In this document: in pieces, positions 23,336 through 35,500 of the stretch | Numbering within the stretch: position 1 is the stretch's first letter | Layout of the letters: every line of letters starts with the position of its first letter | NCBI GenBank assembly: GCA_036852015.1 | Contig: JAANDG010000356.1 | Span: forward strand, 62,001-126,000 | Source: Pelodera strongyloides | Lineage: Eukaryota > Nematoda > Chromadorea > Rhabditida > Rhabditidae | Direction of reading: 5' to 3' | DNA: 64,000 bases | Made by a program: the position numbers and the translations under genes | Notes under the pieces: generated by a model | What the model was told of the DNA's origin: nothing | Databases searched by the model: none | What the model saw: the letters and a program-made list of their open reading frames with translations, nothing else

Positions 23336-23467
23336 GCCGGATTTGGAACTACGTCTCGGAACGTACCTAGACCAAGGAGTGATGAAGCAAGGGACATATA
23401 TGGATGTGGCAGCAGGATTATCGATACTGTAGCTGTAGCAACCACCGAGACTACGCAACACAAGTAG
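23336..23467 (+). CDS. Candidate terminal exon, duplication copy 2 (unrecognised)
   Basis: This is the sister of 20454-20579. After a TTTTTTAG acceptor there are 43 open codons and a TAG stop (begins AGFGTTSRNVPRPRSDEAR). It differs from copy 1 by several substitutions and a 6-base in-frame insertion (two codons). Frame preservation is weak support for coding. An alternative frame is open only to a TAG at 23430-23432. Confidence 0.25.
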   Translation, partial: AGFGTTSRNVPRPRSDEARDIYGCGSRIIDTVAVATTETTQHK

Positions 23468-23745
23468 CTCAAGATAAGTTCTTTTTACTTGTCATAGACC
23501 ATCTATGTTAGTGACAGGCAAACCTAGTCAGTATTAAACATGGGCAAATAGTATTGCCACATGGGAAATAGTATTACCTATTTTGCATACGTACCCCATG
23601 TATTTTATGTGGTTGTACCATATTGCGAAAATATATTGGGTAGCATTCTATCCTAATGAGGGCAGTATTTTCCGGACTGGTTTTAGTGTCCTACGGAAAT
23701 CGGGTACTGGTAGAAGTTTACCCCAATTCGGGAATTTACCACATC

Positions 23746-24009
23746 TCCTGGGTAGTCTTCTTCGCTGGGGGTAGTATTTTTGTACTTTTTTGCGAAAGTA
23801 TTCATGATTAAATTTTTTCGAAAAACACTACTGTTTGGTGAGGGTAGTGTATTCCCGATTTGGGTACTACAATTGATCCGCTTTCCCGATAGATTGGGGG
23901 AGGGGTGGTATTCCCACAACGATGTGTCCCATGGTTAATCTATTGTACTATGACCAAGCTACATGTTCCTTTCTATTTTTAACAGTAAGCCTGTGGAATC
24001 CTCAGACCC
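23746..24009. other. Stretch without a supported gene
   Basis: Non-coding AT-rich DNA lies between the duplication and the fold-back repeat. I see no splice-phase-consistent exons. Confidence 0.5.
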
Positions 24010-25825
24010 ATCGGTGACATGAGCTTCTTGGCCGTTAATTTTCCACATAGCAGCCACAGTTGATGTGTATAATATACATTTTCTAGTTCAATCACCAACT
24101 TTCTGACTAAGCTAGAATTGCAAATTATTTGGTGATCAATTTCTCATTACGGGGATTGAACAATCGAGCGCATAACTTGTGTAATATAATATTAAGACTT
24201 CACTCAAAATCCAAACATATTAGGAAAACGCTTATTCTTAACATTACTGGAGCATGAAAAGGCACACTGATTGACACAGGGCCTTAGATCAATTGTGAAT
24301 ACGTTTTGTCCATACCTTGAGACTACTCGATGTCTCAAACCCTCACATAAGCTAAGATTCGACACAAAACTTTCTTACTTTGGATAGTCTCTCAAACTGT
24401 CTTCCCTCTCCACCTCCGGCTCACTGTCTCGTCCATCTTCTACAATTTTTCACCCTAGCGCTCTAATCCGAAAAGCCCAATTCCTTATTCTGATTTTTGT
24501 TCCCTCTCGGTTACAGTTCAATTCGCTCTTTCTAGAATAAATAATGTGATTGGTTCATATTCTTCTATGTAACTTGGTGCACTCTCGTATCGTGCGGAGT
24601 GTTTTCTCCAGTATAGCGAGCTAATGCTTACCAACGATACGATTAAAGGTTATACTAAGAGTGGATTACGTACTAACCGTTAGTTCAGAGAGACAGAGTA
24701 GTGACTACCACATAATGCATCAGCAAACCATTAATTTGTGTTATTGTCAAGAAACTGAAAACAAATATGATGATGGAGCTCAACACGCTCAGTTGCAACT
24801 TGTTATATTTTCTCACTACCCCCTTGTAAAAAAACTGAAAGCGTATAAATTCTGGCTAAGTCCGGTCCGCTTAATCGCCACAGAATGTAAATGCCGAAGG
24901 GAGGCGCCTGGTTGGTGAGCCGCATTCGGTCCCCTCACTTCAGACTAGGTACTGGGCGACGACTGTAGAACCTCACCGGTGTCTGTACGAGTAGTACATT
25001 CACTGGACCAATACCAGCCGATACGGTAGCAAGTTGCAACTAGCTTTAACACATTTTTTATGTGATATTGTGCTCGAAATTTCCTTCACATCGACATAAA
25101 TGAATGGTTTGCTGATGCATTATGTGGTAGTCACTACTCTGTCTCTCTGAACTAACGGTTAGGACGTAATTCACTCTGAGTATAACCTTTCATCGCATCG
25201 TTGGTAATCACTAGCCCGCTATACTGGAGAAAACACTCCAAACGGTACGACAGTGCATCGAGTTACATAGAAGATTATGAACAAATCACATTATTCAGCC
25301 TAGAAAGAGCGAATTGAACTGTAACCGAGAGAGGGAACAAAAATCAGAATGAGGAATTGTGCTTTTCGGATTGAAGCGTTAGGGTGAAAAATTGTAAAAG
25401 ATGGACGAGACAGTGAGCCGTAGGTGGAGAGGGAAGTCAGCTTGAGGGACTATCCAATGTAAGAAAGTTTTGTGTCGAATCTTAGCTTATGTGAGGATTT
25501 GAGACATCGTGAGTCTCAAGGTATTTACAAAACGTATTCACAATTGACCTAAGACCATGTATCAATCAATGCGCCGTTTCATGTTCCAGTAATGTTAAGC
25601 ATAGGCGTTTTCCTAATACTTTGGGATTTTGAGTCAAGCCTTACTATTAAATTATGCAAGTTATGTGTTCGGTTGTGCAATCTCCGTAATGGGAATTTGA
25701 TCAAAAAAACAATTTTCAATTCTCGCTTAGTCAGAAAGTTGGTGATTCAACTAGAAAATGTATATTATACACATCAACTGTGGCTGCTATGAGGAAAATT
25801 AACGACCAAGAAGCTCACGTCACAT
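24010..25825. mobile_element. Long fold-back (inverted) repeat
   Basis: Left arm about 24010-24738, right arm about 25101-25825, spacer about 360 bases. Matching blocks include CAGAGTAGTGACTACCACAT (left) with its reverse complement at about 25120. GAACTGTAACCGAGAG-type and TGATGTGTATAATATACATT blocks are also mirrored. Arms differ at scattered positions, so the inversion is not recent. No transposase is visible. The transcript of either strand would form a very long hairpin. Confidence 0.8.
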
Positions 25826-26056
25826 TGCGCCTGAGTATTCTATCGTCTTATTGTTGGAAATAGCAAAGAATAGTTCTTTCCACGGAGGTACAGAAAAAGC
25901 AATATTTAGTAGAATAGAAAATTCAATCATTTTTGGTCACACGAAAATATACTAATCCTTGGGCACACCATCGTGGGAATAGTAGAAGATACGCGAGATA
26001 TTTAGCTTTAGATGAAGAGGGTGGATATGTGAGAGAGTACTGTGCGAAATTTAGTG

Positions 26057-26230
26057 TGTGTGCGTGCGTGCGTCGTGCGTGCGGGTGTAGTGTGTGCGTG
26101 TGTGTCCGTGTGTGTGTCCGTATGTGTGTGTGTGTGTGTTTGTGCGTATGTGTGAGTGTGAGTGCGTGTGTACGTCTGTGTGGCTGTGTTTTGTGTGTGC
26201 GTGTGTGCGTGTGTGCGTCTGTGTGTTATT
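26057..26230. repeat. GT/GC-rich simple repeat
   Basis: An irregular run of TGTG and TGCG dinucleotides of about 170 bases. Open frames across it on both strands are low-complexity artefacts. Confidence 0.9.
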
Positions 26231-26491
26231 CCAGTAATGTTAGACGTAAACCTTTTCCTGGCACTTTTGCTTTTCATATTGTTTTCAGTCTAGTCCTATT
26301 GTTACATCATGTAATTTACTCGCTCAAATGTGATAGAAAACGGAACAATTTCCAATCTTCGAATTAGGTTAGGACTTTGGTAACTAACTAAAAAGCTTGG
26401 TAAAAAAACATTGGATATTCAATGATATCCATCTCCGGTGGATACTTTGACGACAACGAGCGAAAATTTGGCGACCAGTTGTGTGTCTAAG

Positions 26492-27199
26492 AATTCAACC
26501 AACTCATATGTAACATAGAAATATCACTTTGTGTCGCACGAGAAACTCTGCTGGAAAATCCCAGTTTAATTTGCCATTGCTTACAAAGCATCATCGATGA
26601 ATTGATGCTTGTTAGCATCATCGAAAAGTTTTGCAGTGACAACAACCTCCTACCTGCCATCTCCATTGGAATGCTGAGGGTGTTGGACGTCAACGATGTC
26701 AACGTCCATGCCGAAGACAAGATCCGAGGAAATCGACTGTGCGGGTGAGTGATTCAAATGTTACTACAAAGTAATCCTCATAAATCCCGTATTCCGGTAT
26801 TCCAACGGCAAGGCCGAACACCATTACGAAAAAAAATAAAGTTTTCCTGGTTTATTTACGCCATGGGACGGCTACTGCAGCAGCTGACTGCCAGTCAGTT
26901 TTTGGCAAATGACTATAACTCACATATGTTTCATTCTTAGACTGAAGTTCGCGTAGTTTAGCGCAGAATATTAATATGAGATAGTTTTCACTAACGAATT
27001 TTATCGGGGTAATTGATGTATGATAATAAAACTTCCGTCTAAATTAAATTAATGACCTTTCACTTGTTTCAGGCTTGGCACTTTCCTGATATCGATTGAG
27101 TCGAGCGTAGCGTTCGAAGATTCACAAATGTGGCCACACAGCAGCTGGAAAGCCCAAGAAACAACTATTTGTTGTGAGCAAGCAAAAAAAAAGCCCTAA
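26492..27199 (+). CDS. Last two exons of an unrecognised gene (partial)
   Basis: Exon 26492-26744 reads openly (CVARETLLENPSLICHCLQ ... MLRVLDVNDVNVHAEDKIRG) and ends at GTGAGT. Phase joins exon 27073-27199 after a TTTCAG acceptor; the latter ends with a TAA stop after CCEQAKKKP. The composition looks like real protein. I do not recognise the family. The left edge is uncertain: the only acceptor is a weak CTAAG, and upstream lie the GT repeat and the fold-back element, so the 5' part may be missing or broken. Confidence 0.45.
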
Positions 27200-27259
27200 T
27201 TTAGTGCATTGATTGTCACCAAGTTATGTTGTGTGCATGATTTGCGATTATTGTTGTCC

Positions 27260-27695
27260 ATCCCTCCCCAGCCTTTCGATCAATAAATGTTCACAACTGG
27301 GGAGGGGGGCGGGGCGGGGCGGGCCATCATCCCTCCCCCAGCCCTACGACCAATAAATGCTCACAACTGGGGCGGGGTGGGGGCGGGCCATCATCCCTCC
27401 CCCAGCCCTTCGATCAATAAATGTTCACAACTGGGGAGGGGGGCGGGGCCATCATCCCTCCCCAGCCCTTCGATAAAAATGTTCACAAATGGGGAGGGGG
27501 GCGGGGCGGGCCATCATCCCTCCCCCAGCCCTACGACCAATAAATGTTCACAACTGGGAGGAGGGCGGGGGGCCATACCCTCCCCCAGCCCTTCGATCAA
27601 AAAAAAAGTTCACAACTGGGGAGGGGGGCGGGGCGGGCCATCATCCCTCCCCAGCCCTTCGATCAATAAATTTCCACTGGGGAGGGGGCGGGGTT
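27260..27695. repeat. G-rich minisatellite, about seven units
   Basis: The unit of about 55-75 bases contains CAATAAATGTTCACAACTGG, GGAGGGGGGCGGGGCGGG, CCATCATCCCTCCC and CAGCCCTTCGAT. It is repeated about seven times with small length changes. Each unit has runs of four or more G on one strand and an AATAAA. Long frames across it are artefacts of repeat length. Confidence 0.9.
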
Positions 27696-27843
27696 CTAAT
27701 TATGAAGGGAAGTGTTCCTGAGGTTTCTAGCGACTGTGCTCATTTTGTAGAAGACAAAAATTTGTTTTGAAAGGGCATATACGGAATCGTTTCAAATTTT
27801 CCATGAGGCAGTTCCACTTTTGGCGCCATGTGTGTTAAATGAT

Positions 27844-28026
27844 ATGAAAGCGAAATAACGGCCGGCTTTTGAAACGCATCGTGGACAACTGAATCTTACG
27901 TATTTATGCTAATTCGCTCGAATTTAGCACGATTTTTTTATTCTACTTTATGTTCATTTGCATAAGCTGAATAAGAATGCAGGTGTACTTGATGTGTTTC
28001 AAATACCGGCCGGTATTTCGCTTTAA
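27844..28026. mobile_element. CCGGCCGG palindromic element, adjoining another element
   Basis: GAAAGCGAAATAACGGCCGG begins it and CCGGCCGGTATTTCGCTTTAA ends it. The left TTAA is mutated. The right TTAA (28023-28026) is also the left TTAA of the next element. Confidence 0.7.
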
Positions 28027-28192
28027 AGCGAAATGTTAGCCTCTTTTTAAAATTTGCATATGAAAGCAAATCCTATGTATCCTATGCTAATTTGTACGAT
28101 TGCCGTGGACGATCGTACAAAATTAGCGTAGGATACATAGGATTTGATTATCATATGCAAATTTTCCAAAGGGGCTAGCATTTCGCTTTAAA
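28023..28192. mobile_element. Near-perfect TTAA palindrome (second family)
   Basis: TTAAAGCGAAATGTTAGCCT begins it and GCTAGCATTTCGCTTTAA ends it, with arms of about 80 bases. TGCATATGA, CCTATGTATCCTA and TTGTACGAT are all mirrored about a centre near 28108. No gene is carried. Confidence 0.85.
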
Positions 28193-28454
28193 TTGAAAAT
28201 GAAGCTCCATAACAGAGTTGCCCGCCGAATTTTGCGAAACATTTCGTTCTATCTACAATTTTCGAAAAAATCTAACTATAAGTCTACGTCACGTAACTGA
28301 AGAGTGTCAGCTCTCTACCGATTGAGCTGCCTCTAGATTTTGATACAAATTGGAAAGCTCATATTCTTCCCATTGTCGGGGGTTCTGTAGTCGGGCAAAA
28401 TTGTAAACGAAACATCACTTTTGCAAATGATAGGAATGACCGAAAATATACAAT

Positions 28455-28460
28455 TTTATT
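28455..28460 (-). terminator. Poly(A) signal candidate for the large receptor gene
   Basis: AATAAA on the minus strand lies about 53 bases past the predicted stop at 28513. This supports the proposed 18-base terminal exon. Confidence 0.45.
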
Positions 28461-28512
28461 CATAAATAGTGTTCAGACACCCGTAGTAATATATTAATTG
28501 GAAAGAAGAACA

Positions 28513-29903
28513 TCACGTGAAGTAGTCCTCCTGAAATCAACGAACTTTATATTTCTCTCACGTGGTGGCTGGTATTCCTGCTAATAAGTTTGCCTTCATT
28601 GTTACTCTGGCTTATTACTCTGGCAAAAATATTACTCTTGATCTTTCTTTGGTGTACTTGTTTTACAAACACGATTGTAACATAATATACGTAATACACG
28701 TACATCATCCTGTGATACGGTAGATATTGTCCCGCTCCCTCCCCCATCAAATATACGTTGGTCATCCTTAAACGGGGAATTCCAGCCAACAATATCACCT
28801 CTGAAAGTTGTATACTAAACCTAAGTGAATCTAAAGACTCGGACAACTCACTCCATTTGACCCTAGTAGGCCCTAGTACACATTTCTTTCACTTGTGAAA
28901 ATCGTTGTGAAAGAATGTTTATGTTCAAAGATGCTTGTGCGAAAACGTAAGAAAACAAAATAAAAAGTAATATTGAACTACGCCCCACTATTAGAATTAA
29001 AATCTTAAAATCTAAAAAACGAAAGCACAGATAGTGCATATCACGGCTAACGGAGTCTTTCTCACCTCGATAAGCTATTCGCTCTGGTCATAATGGGTGG
29101 CGGGAGCATTAGTGGATGGACTGGGTGACCACTCCTGACGCTCGATGGCACCCGGGGACGATCAGGAACACCCGGGGATGTCGCGCTGACACCTGGACGA
29201 GTTGTCGATGCACGCTCCTAAGTTATTTATATTGCCGAGGTGTCGTTTAATTAAAATTGATAATTTGATACTTGATGATTTGGAAGATTGGCAGAAGAAG
29301 GCATATCTGTATACGTGAATCTGTGGCGCTTTTAATTCTATATATTGTTAGAGGCCAACAAAATGCTAAAAACCATTTCTTGGAGAACGGATGGGCGGCA
29401 AATTGGTGGGCCACCAGTGCTCCATGAGAGCGCGAAATGTGCGCGACTTTGAAATGTTCCCAAGACCGCGTTTGTCTGGAGCAAACCCCATTCGTGAGCA
29501 CCCGTCTAAAGTCCTATATTGTACGTAAACACCCAAAAATAATAAAAACATTTACCAGTGAGTATTGTGACAACGAAATTGAACTTCTGACAAATGTTGG
29601 ATGGAAAATCCTCGAAAACGGCCGTCTGTATTGTACAGAAATCGGATAGGCAGCACGTTTATCCCAACAGAATAGACACGTCAATCTATAAAAGCAGTGG
29701 AGATAAAAAAAAACTTGATGTAATCGTAAAGTAAGCCCACAACAATTATTGATAAAGACAACAAATATTTCTCATTTCAGACATACATAAACCGTTCACC
29801 TTTCTCTAAAGAAGCAACAGAATCCAAGTAATATGATAATTAATAAGGCAGTTGAAAAGGCGACAATTAGCCAAATCCACCAACGAGACGAGGAGGAGGT
29901 GCG
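28513..29903 (-). other. Transmembrane and cytoplasmic-tail exons of the large receptor gene
   Basis: Exons in transcript order: 29800-29903, 29556-29625, 29066-29217, 28704-28800 and 28513-28530. The first encodes [10 protein letters not shown] then [19 protein letters not shown], a clear membrane helix with a basic stop-transfer end. Then come a basic segment ([15 protein letters not shown]), a Pro/Ser-rich segment ([18 protein letters not shown]), a [20 protein letters not shown] segment and a final DEDYFT. Every intron phase matches (2, 0, 2, 0). An extra open exon at about 29390-29510 might be used alternatively. Confidence 0.75.
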
Positions 29904-32494
29904 CTGAAAGGGTAATACAAAAGTTGCAGCTATTCGTTCTATGTAAAATTCTACTCTGGTAAGAGCCCGAATGAGCTTTAGAAAACACTATAGCAGCCAT
30001 CTCTTAGTCAGACACTTATGGGTGTTGGAATAAAAAGGAACCAATAATAAGTAGAAATACCATCGGAAATCTCGGTTTGTAACATTTGTATCCGAGCGAA
30101 GTATGTTGACATATCGATCCAGTGGGGCACGAATCAATAATTAAAGGAGAGCAAAGTTCGAATGAACGGCATCTCGGATGAGAAGTTGACGACGTGCAAG
30201 GGGTACACGTGGAGGAATTGAACGAAGGCTGAAAGGGAATCAGTATTCACATATTTATGATCCGAGAACATTAAAGCAGTATTGCATGTGGTTTTGGATG
30301 TATGATGTGCAACCACATTCGTTTGTATTATGAAGAAGGAAAAGCTCATTCAAAATGGATAACAAAAAAACATTGGCATTGGCAGGCAACAGGCAACTAT
30401 CGGGCTTACTTAGGTCTAAGATTATGATCTTAGACTAGTAAACTATGGCAAAAACACAAGGCACAACACTCGACCACTTACAATAGTTGTATAATCTCAA
30501 AACAGAAAATAACATAAAACATATAAAAATAACTCACTGTAAATTCCGCCTCCGAGCACTGAAGACAATGTAGAGAAATGTCGAATGAATTTGGATCAAT
30601 AGACTGATATTGATTTATTGATCGACTGTGAAGAGGACAATATACGGCATTGCAATCGCTAATGGATGAAGCAGCACTCTGAGTGGACGTTAGGCCGAGA
30701 GGACAATCATGGCATGTTATATCACCGATATCCTGAAAGAAGCTAGGTCTCAATGATGAAAGGTGCGCGGCACGAATCTGGCGCGTAAATTTCGCGCGGG
30801 GATAGACTAGCGCAATGAGCTTACGAGCACATGATGAGAGTCTGGCGAAGACAGACTGCTCTGCGTGAGGAAACGCACGCATTTTTCTTTCGCCGCGCTC
30901 CAACTAACTTTCACGGACGCATTGTAACATTACCTCATGCCCAAACTACAATACACTTTGTATTCTCCCTAGACAAAACAAAGATTGCCACAAATGTGCG
31001 AAACAAGCGCCACCCTATAGCGGCCCAAATAGTTTGGGCCAGAGGAACTTTGCTAACATTATAGAAACCGCCCACCTTGTACATTCCCACCGCACAGGCT
31101 TCACATCTTGTGTCATCCTTTAGTTCGTTCCCTCTTGAACATATATCAATACAATCATTCATACTACCGCTACCCTGAAAAGAATATTAATTTGGCCATT
31201 TTAAAATTGGAAATAATAATTATAAATTAATCAACAATGTCTAATGCAACTAGCTCAACAAACCGAACAGCATCATTTGCTGATACATTGATTTTATTAG
31301 TTCGCTATTGCATTGTTATATATGTCTTTTTGTTCTACTTGGGCCCTGGACCCACGTAAATAACTATCTCCATTGTAGGTTGTAGGAGTTAGAATTTGCA
31401 GCCTTTTGTTTGTTAATATGATTGCTTTTATACTCTGATTTTTTTGCTTATAAAGGCTTAGATATAGAACCCACCTGAATTCTAGTTGACTTGCCAATTG
31501 GACACGGAATACAAGAAAGTCTGCCTCTATTTGGTTGAAAGGTGCCAATTCTGCATTTCACACAAGAATTTGTGGTGAAGTTGAAATACTCGCCGGGTGG
31601 ACAGAGTACTGAATATGAATCACTTCTCTAATTTGCAAGTACAGGGAGTTTACTTCATCATGTTATGACAAACCACACATCACCTAGTAAATTGGGATTT
31701 CAGATGCCGTGAGAACACGTAACAGTAAATTAAATCTTTAGTGTAATCAAAAATTAGGTTATTGAACGGGATGGAATCGAACTCCGCGTCTTTAGATTAG
31801 CAGCAAAGGCTGACTTACAGTAACAGTCATCTTTCGTGGCCGCGTGAAGTCTTCCCGTGGTCATATTCGGAGGACATCTCAGACAAATTCCTTCGAGTGG
31901 AAATGCATCCACAGGACACCACTCACACTCGTTTGTCTGATTATTGTAGACTTGCGCGTCGGGACAACTCGCTGAATTATGGAGAGTTATTAACTATGCC
32001 TATGCAAGTGTGGGTCCAAAATTATTTTGTAAGCAGGCACTGCTGCGCAAAAAACGTATATCTACTTCTTCCGCTATTCCGGACCCTGATAATTCTCAAG
32101 AGCCAACTGTAGGCTTTTACGTCACTCCAACTACACAACTACATAATTAAGTCACGTAAACACTTTATGGTTTCAGTCCGTCGGTTCGTTTACAGTTTAC
32201 TAGCATTTTGCTGTCACAGTGATTTTGCAAAGTACAATCAAAATCAATCACAATTACGACGATCTATCTCGTGGAATCACTACGAACGTGCTTTCCAAAT
32301 CATGGTCCCAAAACAACTAACCACATGATATTTCTCCATCTTTCCCAATTGATTTCATCGGATAATCCTCCGGACATCCAATTATCGAATCAATCGATAA
32401 GGAACTTGAAGGCAGGAGGTCGCTGATTTCACCGGACAATTGTTGTTGAATCGGAGTACGGATACCACTAAAAAGATTAGCATGGAACAAACAG

Positions 32495-32543
<49 letters not shown>

Positions 32544-35500
32544 GAGAGAGAGAGGAAGATAAGAGAGAAATCATGATAATTATATTAACCAACTTGCCCC
32601 AAGGAAAGTGCGAAATCGAAGAAATATGGCGCGATGCTTCGTTTTAACCGATTATTGTTTGTCGGATCGGTGTCCTCACAGGGATTTGACACATAAGAAT
32701 CGCAATTGGAAGTGGTATTGCAGAACTAAAATAAACGAAATGTGCATTGCATTCTCTCAACAGGTTTAATCCCTACCGTTTCCATATCAAATAAGAAAAA
32801 TATAAGGAAAGCTCAACATCGTAAACATATATATTTCGTGGGCCACGAACGTACACTTTTTAACTGTAACTGTAGTCATCTTATATTTGTAGAAATTTTC
32901 AAAGAATTGCAAATAACATTTGTAACTTTACTTACTTGATCAGTCATGTTACTCATAATTTCATTCAACGTTTGAAACGTTTGAATGCAGTCATCACTAG
33001 AAATAATCCCCTCTACAGTTTGTTGTGGTGGTACTGTAAGACCGCAACCAATGGGACGAAATGGTAGGTTGGGAGGAGCGGAAATGGTACGAGACCATTC
33101 ACCCTAAACATATGATTACATGTGCACCATGGTAATTGTTTCAAGTTGAACACGCCTAGATATACCACCATCGAACATTTTACACGAGAATCAATGTATA
33201 AATTGTTCTTCTAAAGAAAATCTGCAAATCATGTCTGCAAAGTTAATTCTAGAACTAATTATGACAAGGAAACTGTCAACTGGTGTCCACTAACGTTTGA
33301 GATATGAGTATGTTACAAACACAAACCCCTAAACGGCTTTAGTGTTTATCGGCCTTTCTGAGAGGTACAACATATAATACCTAACGTAAGTAATGCAACC
33401 AAATGGTCTCAAAAAACCTGCATACCATGAGATCACAGGTGTGAAATCGTGGTTCCTTGAGTGAGTAATGCTTGTCAACGCATTCGAGCACCACAGCCTG
33501 GAAATAATTTTATTCGATTTAATATTTAGTAACAATTATAGGCTTAAGTTGCCCTGCCTTACCTCACCATATATTCTTTACTTTAAGCATCTAAATGAAT
33601 GCCTAAGGCATCCATAAGAAGAACAAGAAATGTTAGAAAAAAGTTGAAGAAGTGATGTAAAAAGAGCAACAAAAAGTTGGCATCAAAAACTTGTTGAACA
33701 ACAATTAGAACTGCATTTAGGAATGAATTCTCATAGTTATACAGTTCTACCTGCTTTGCATCCCTATGTGGCCTTTCCAATATGGTCATTTTGGTATTTG
33801 ACGGTTCGGCAACCTGGGCACATGAGGAAGACGGTGATACAGTAAGAACAAACTGACAAACTGCTGAATTCCCACCAAAATCTGTAGCAACTGTCACGAT
33901 ACGGTATATGCCCCTGAAAGCGTAGTAGCTTGGAGTTTCCTTTTGAAATGTGCTAATTGAATATCATCACATTATCAAATACTATATTGGGTAACCACGC
34001 TTAGGCATTGTTTATTAATATGCTACAAGCAATTCATTAACTATTTTTGCATTGTTCTCTTGATTAGCTCCCTCCAAGGAGTTTCTATTGTCACGGAAGC
34101 ATTAATTCCACAGTCAGACTACTTTAATAGTATTCTTCTTATGTTTCCAATCCTAATCCTATGTTTTTCATGTGTCCTCAATAACTAATAAAATGATTAC
34201 CAAGCAAATGTCTGTCCCGGTCTAAAGTTGCTTTCTGTGTTCCTAATTCCAACATTATCTTCAAAAGTGACATTCCAAGTGACAGAAGTGAGACGATTAG
34301 AAGATGTGATTTGCGTATCAGAAGGACAATCAATAATACGGGGAGGCACCTTATCTGGAAATAGGAAACAGTGTGTCGTGCTTGATGGACAACATTGTCT
34401 CAAAAATTGCCAACATCACACAATACGGGTAAATGACGTAAGCACCAAAGTGAGGCGTCGCGTCCGATCCTGCGACAACGCCTCATTAACGCATGTGGCT
34501 CCTCATATATACGCGTCATGCTGGCGTCGTCGGGTCCGCAAGCGTCATAGGGCGCCGTCGGGCCCCGGGTGCTTATGTCACAATACCATTAGCACATACT
34601 CACGCACACACACGCACGCACACACACATCGACTAAAACACACACACAACGTATACGGGAGCGCAATTGACACATCAAAACTGACCAAAAGAGCCACAAG
34701 AAGCGCTGCCCGGAATGCAATTCTTGTCCACACAAATCGCCTGCGATATCTGCATAACTCCTGTATTCCACTCCTCAACTTTTGTGAAATTGAACCTAAA
34801 AATATAGACAAAGTAAAGTAAAACTTTAAAAAAAATTGTTGAGTTTTATGTGTTTATAAAGATTGCGTGCGAGAAAGATCGCGGTGAGCAAGGAGCAGAT
34901 GAAGGGCGGAGGGGGTCATACGGGCCAAATGCAGCTTGTAGTCGTCAGAAATAATAGAGAGATGGACAGTCTATAGTCTAACTCTATACTCCGAGGCCGT
35001 TTTTCATACATGTCAAGATTCCCAGCACCGTCTATAAACCCGAATCAACACAAACAAATAGCGGTGCTAAAATTATAAATTTGATCAATTAATTAACTCA
35101 CCATGTAATTGATGCTCCTCTCCTCTCTTTATTCCACTCGACACAATCGAAAACCATTTCGGCTATTTCCTCATCCAATAAGCATCTATGGAAGAACTGG
35201 AAAGAAATTAGATCATTACTCTTTTAATTGCCTAGCGACACTACCTAATTCTAGCAATTACCTAACTTAGACCCACCTGAACATTGCTAATTTCCCCTTT
35301 GAACGAATTTCCATTTTCATTCGGAGCCAATTCAACCAAGAAGTTCACATCTCCATCGGATGTTGAGTGGTGTGCGGAGGAAGACTGCTTTCCGTCGACG
35401 AAGGACATCCAAGGTTGGTTGTCCAGATTTGTGGTATTCGCAGGACTGCGGACGCAAACCTTTAAAAAGACAGGCTCATAATAAATACGTGGTCTATTTA

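Larger units (their letters stand above)
20845..23745. repeat. Tandem duplication, copy 2
   Basis: This is a direct copy of 16911-20808, shorter because it lacks the two GC-rich insertions. It carries its own palindromic insertion at about 21741-21870. The copies have diverged by scattered substitutions and small indels. Confidence 0.8.

Noticed and set aside
25933..26367. 144-codon Cys/Val-rich frame and its His/Thr-rich opposite frame
   Set aside because: Both are translations of the GT/GC simple repeat.
27287..27770. Long Gly/Pro-rich open frames over the G-rich minisatellite
   Set aside because: The unit length lets all frames stay open; the translation is only the repeat, with no homology or splice context.
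28300..28350. tRNA-like A-box on the minus strand (GCAGCTCAATCGGTAGAG)
   Set aside because: No matching B-box or T arm follows within tRNA distance, and the acceptor arm cannot be formed.
30831..31064. Plus-strand open frame opposite the GCC2 exons
   Set aside because: The minus strand has the cysteine-module exons with splice sites; the plus frame has none.
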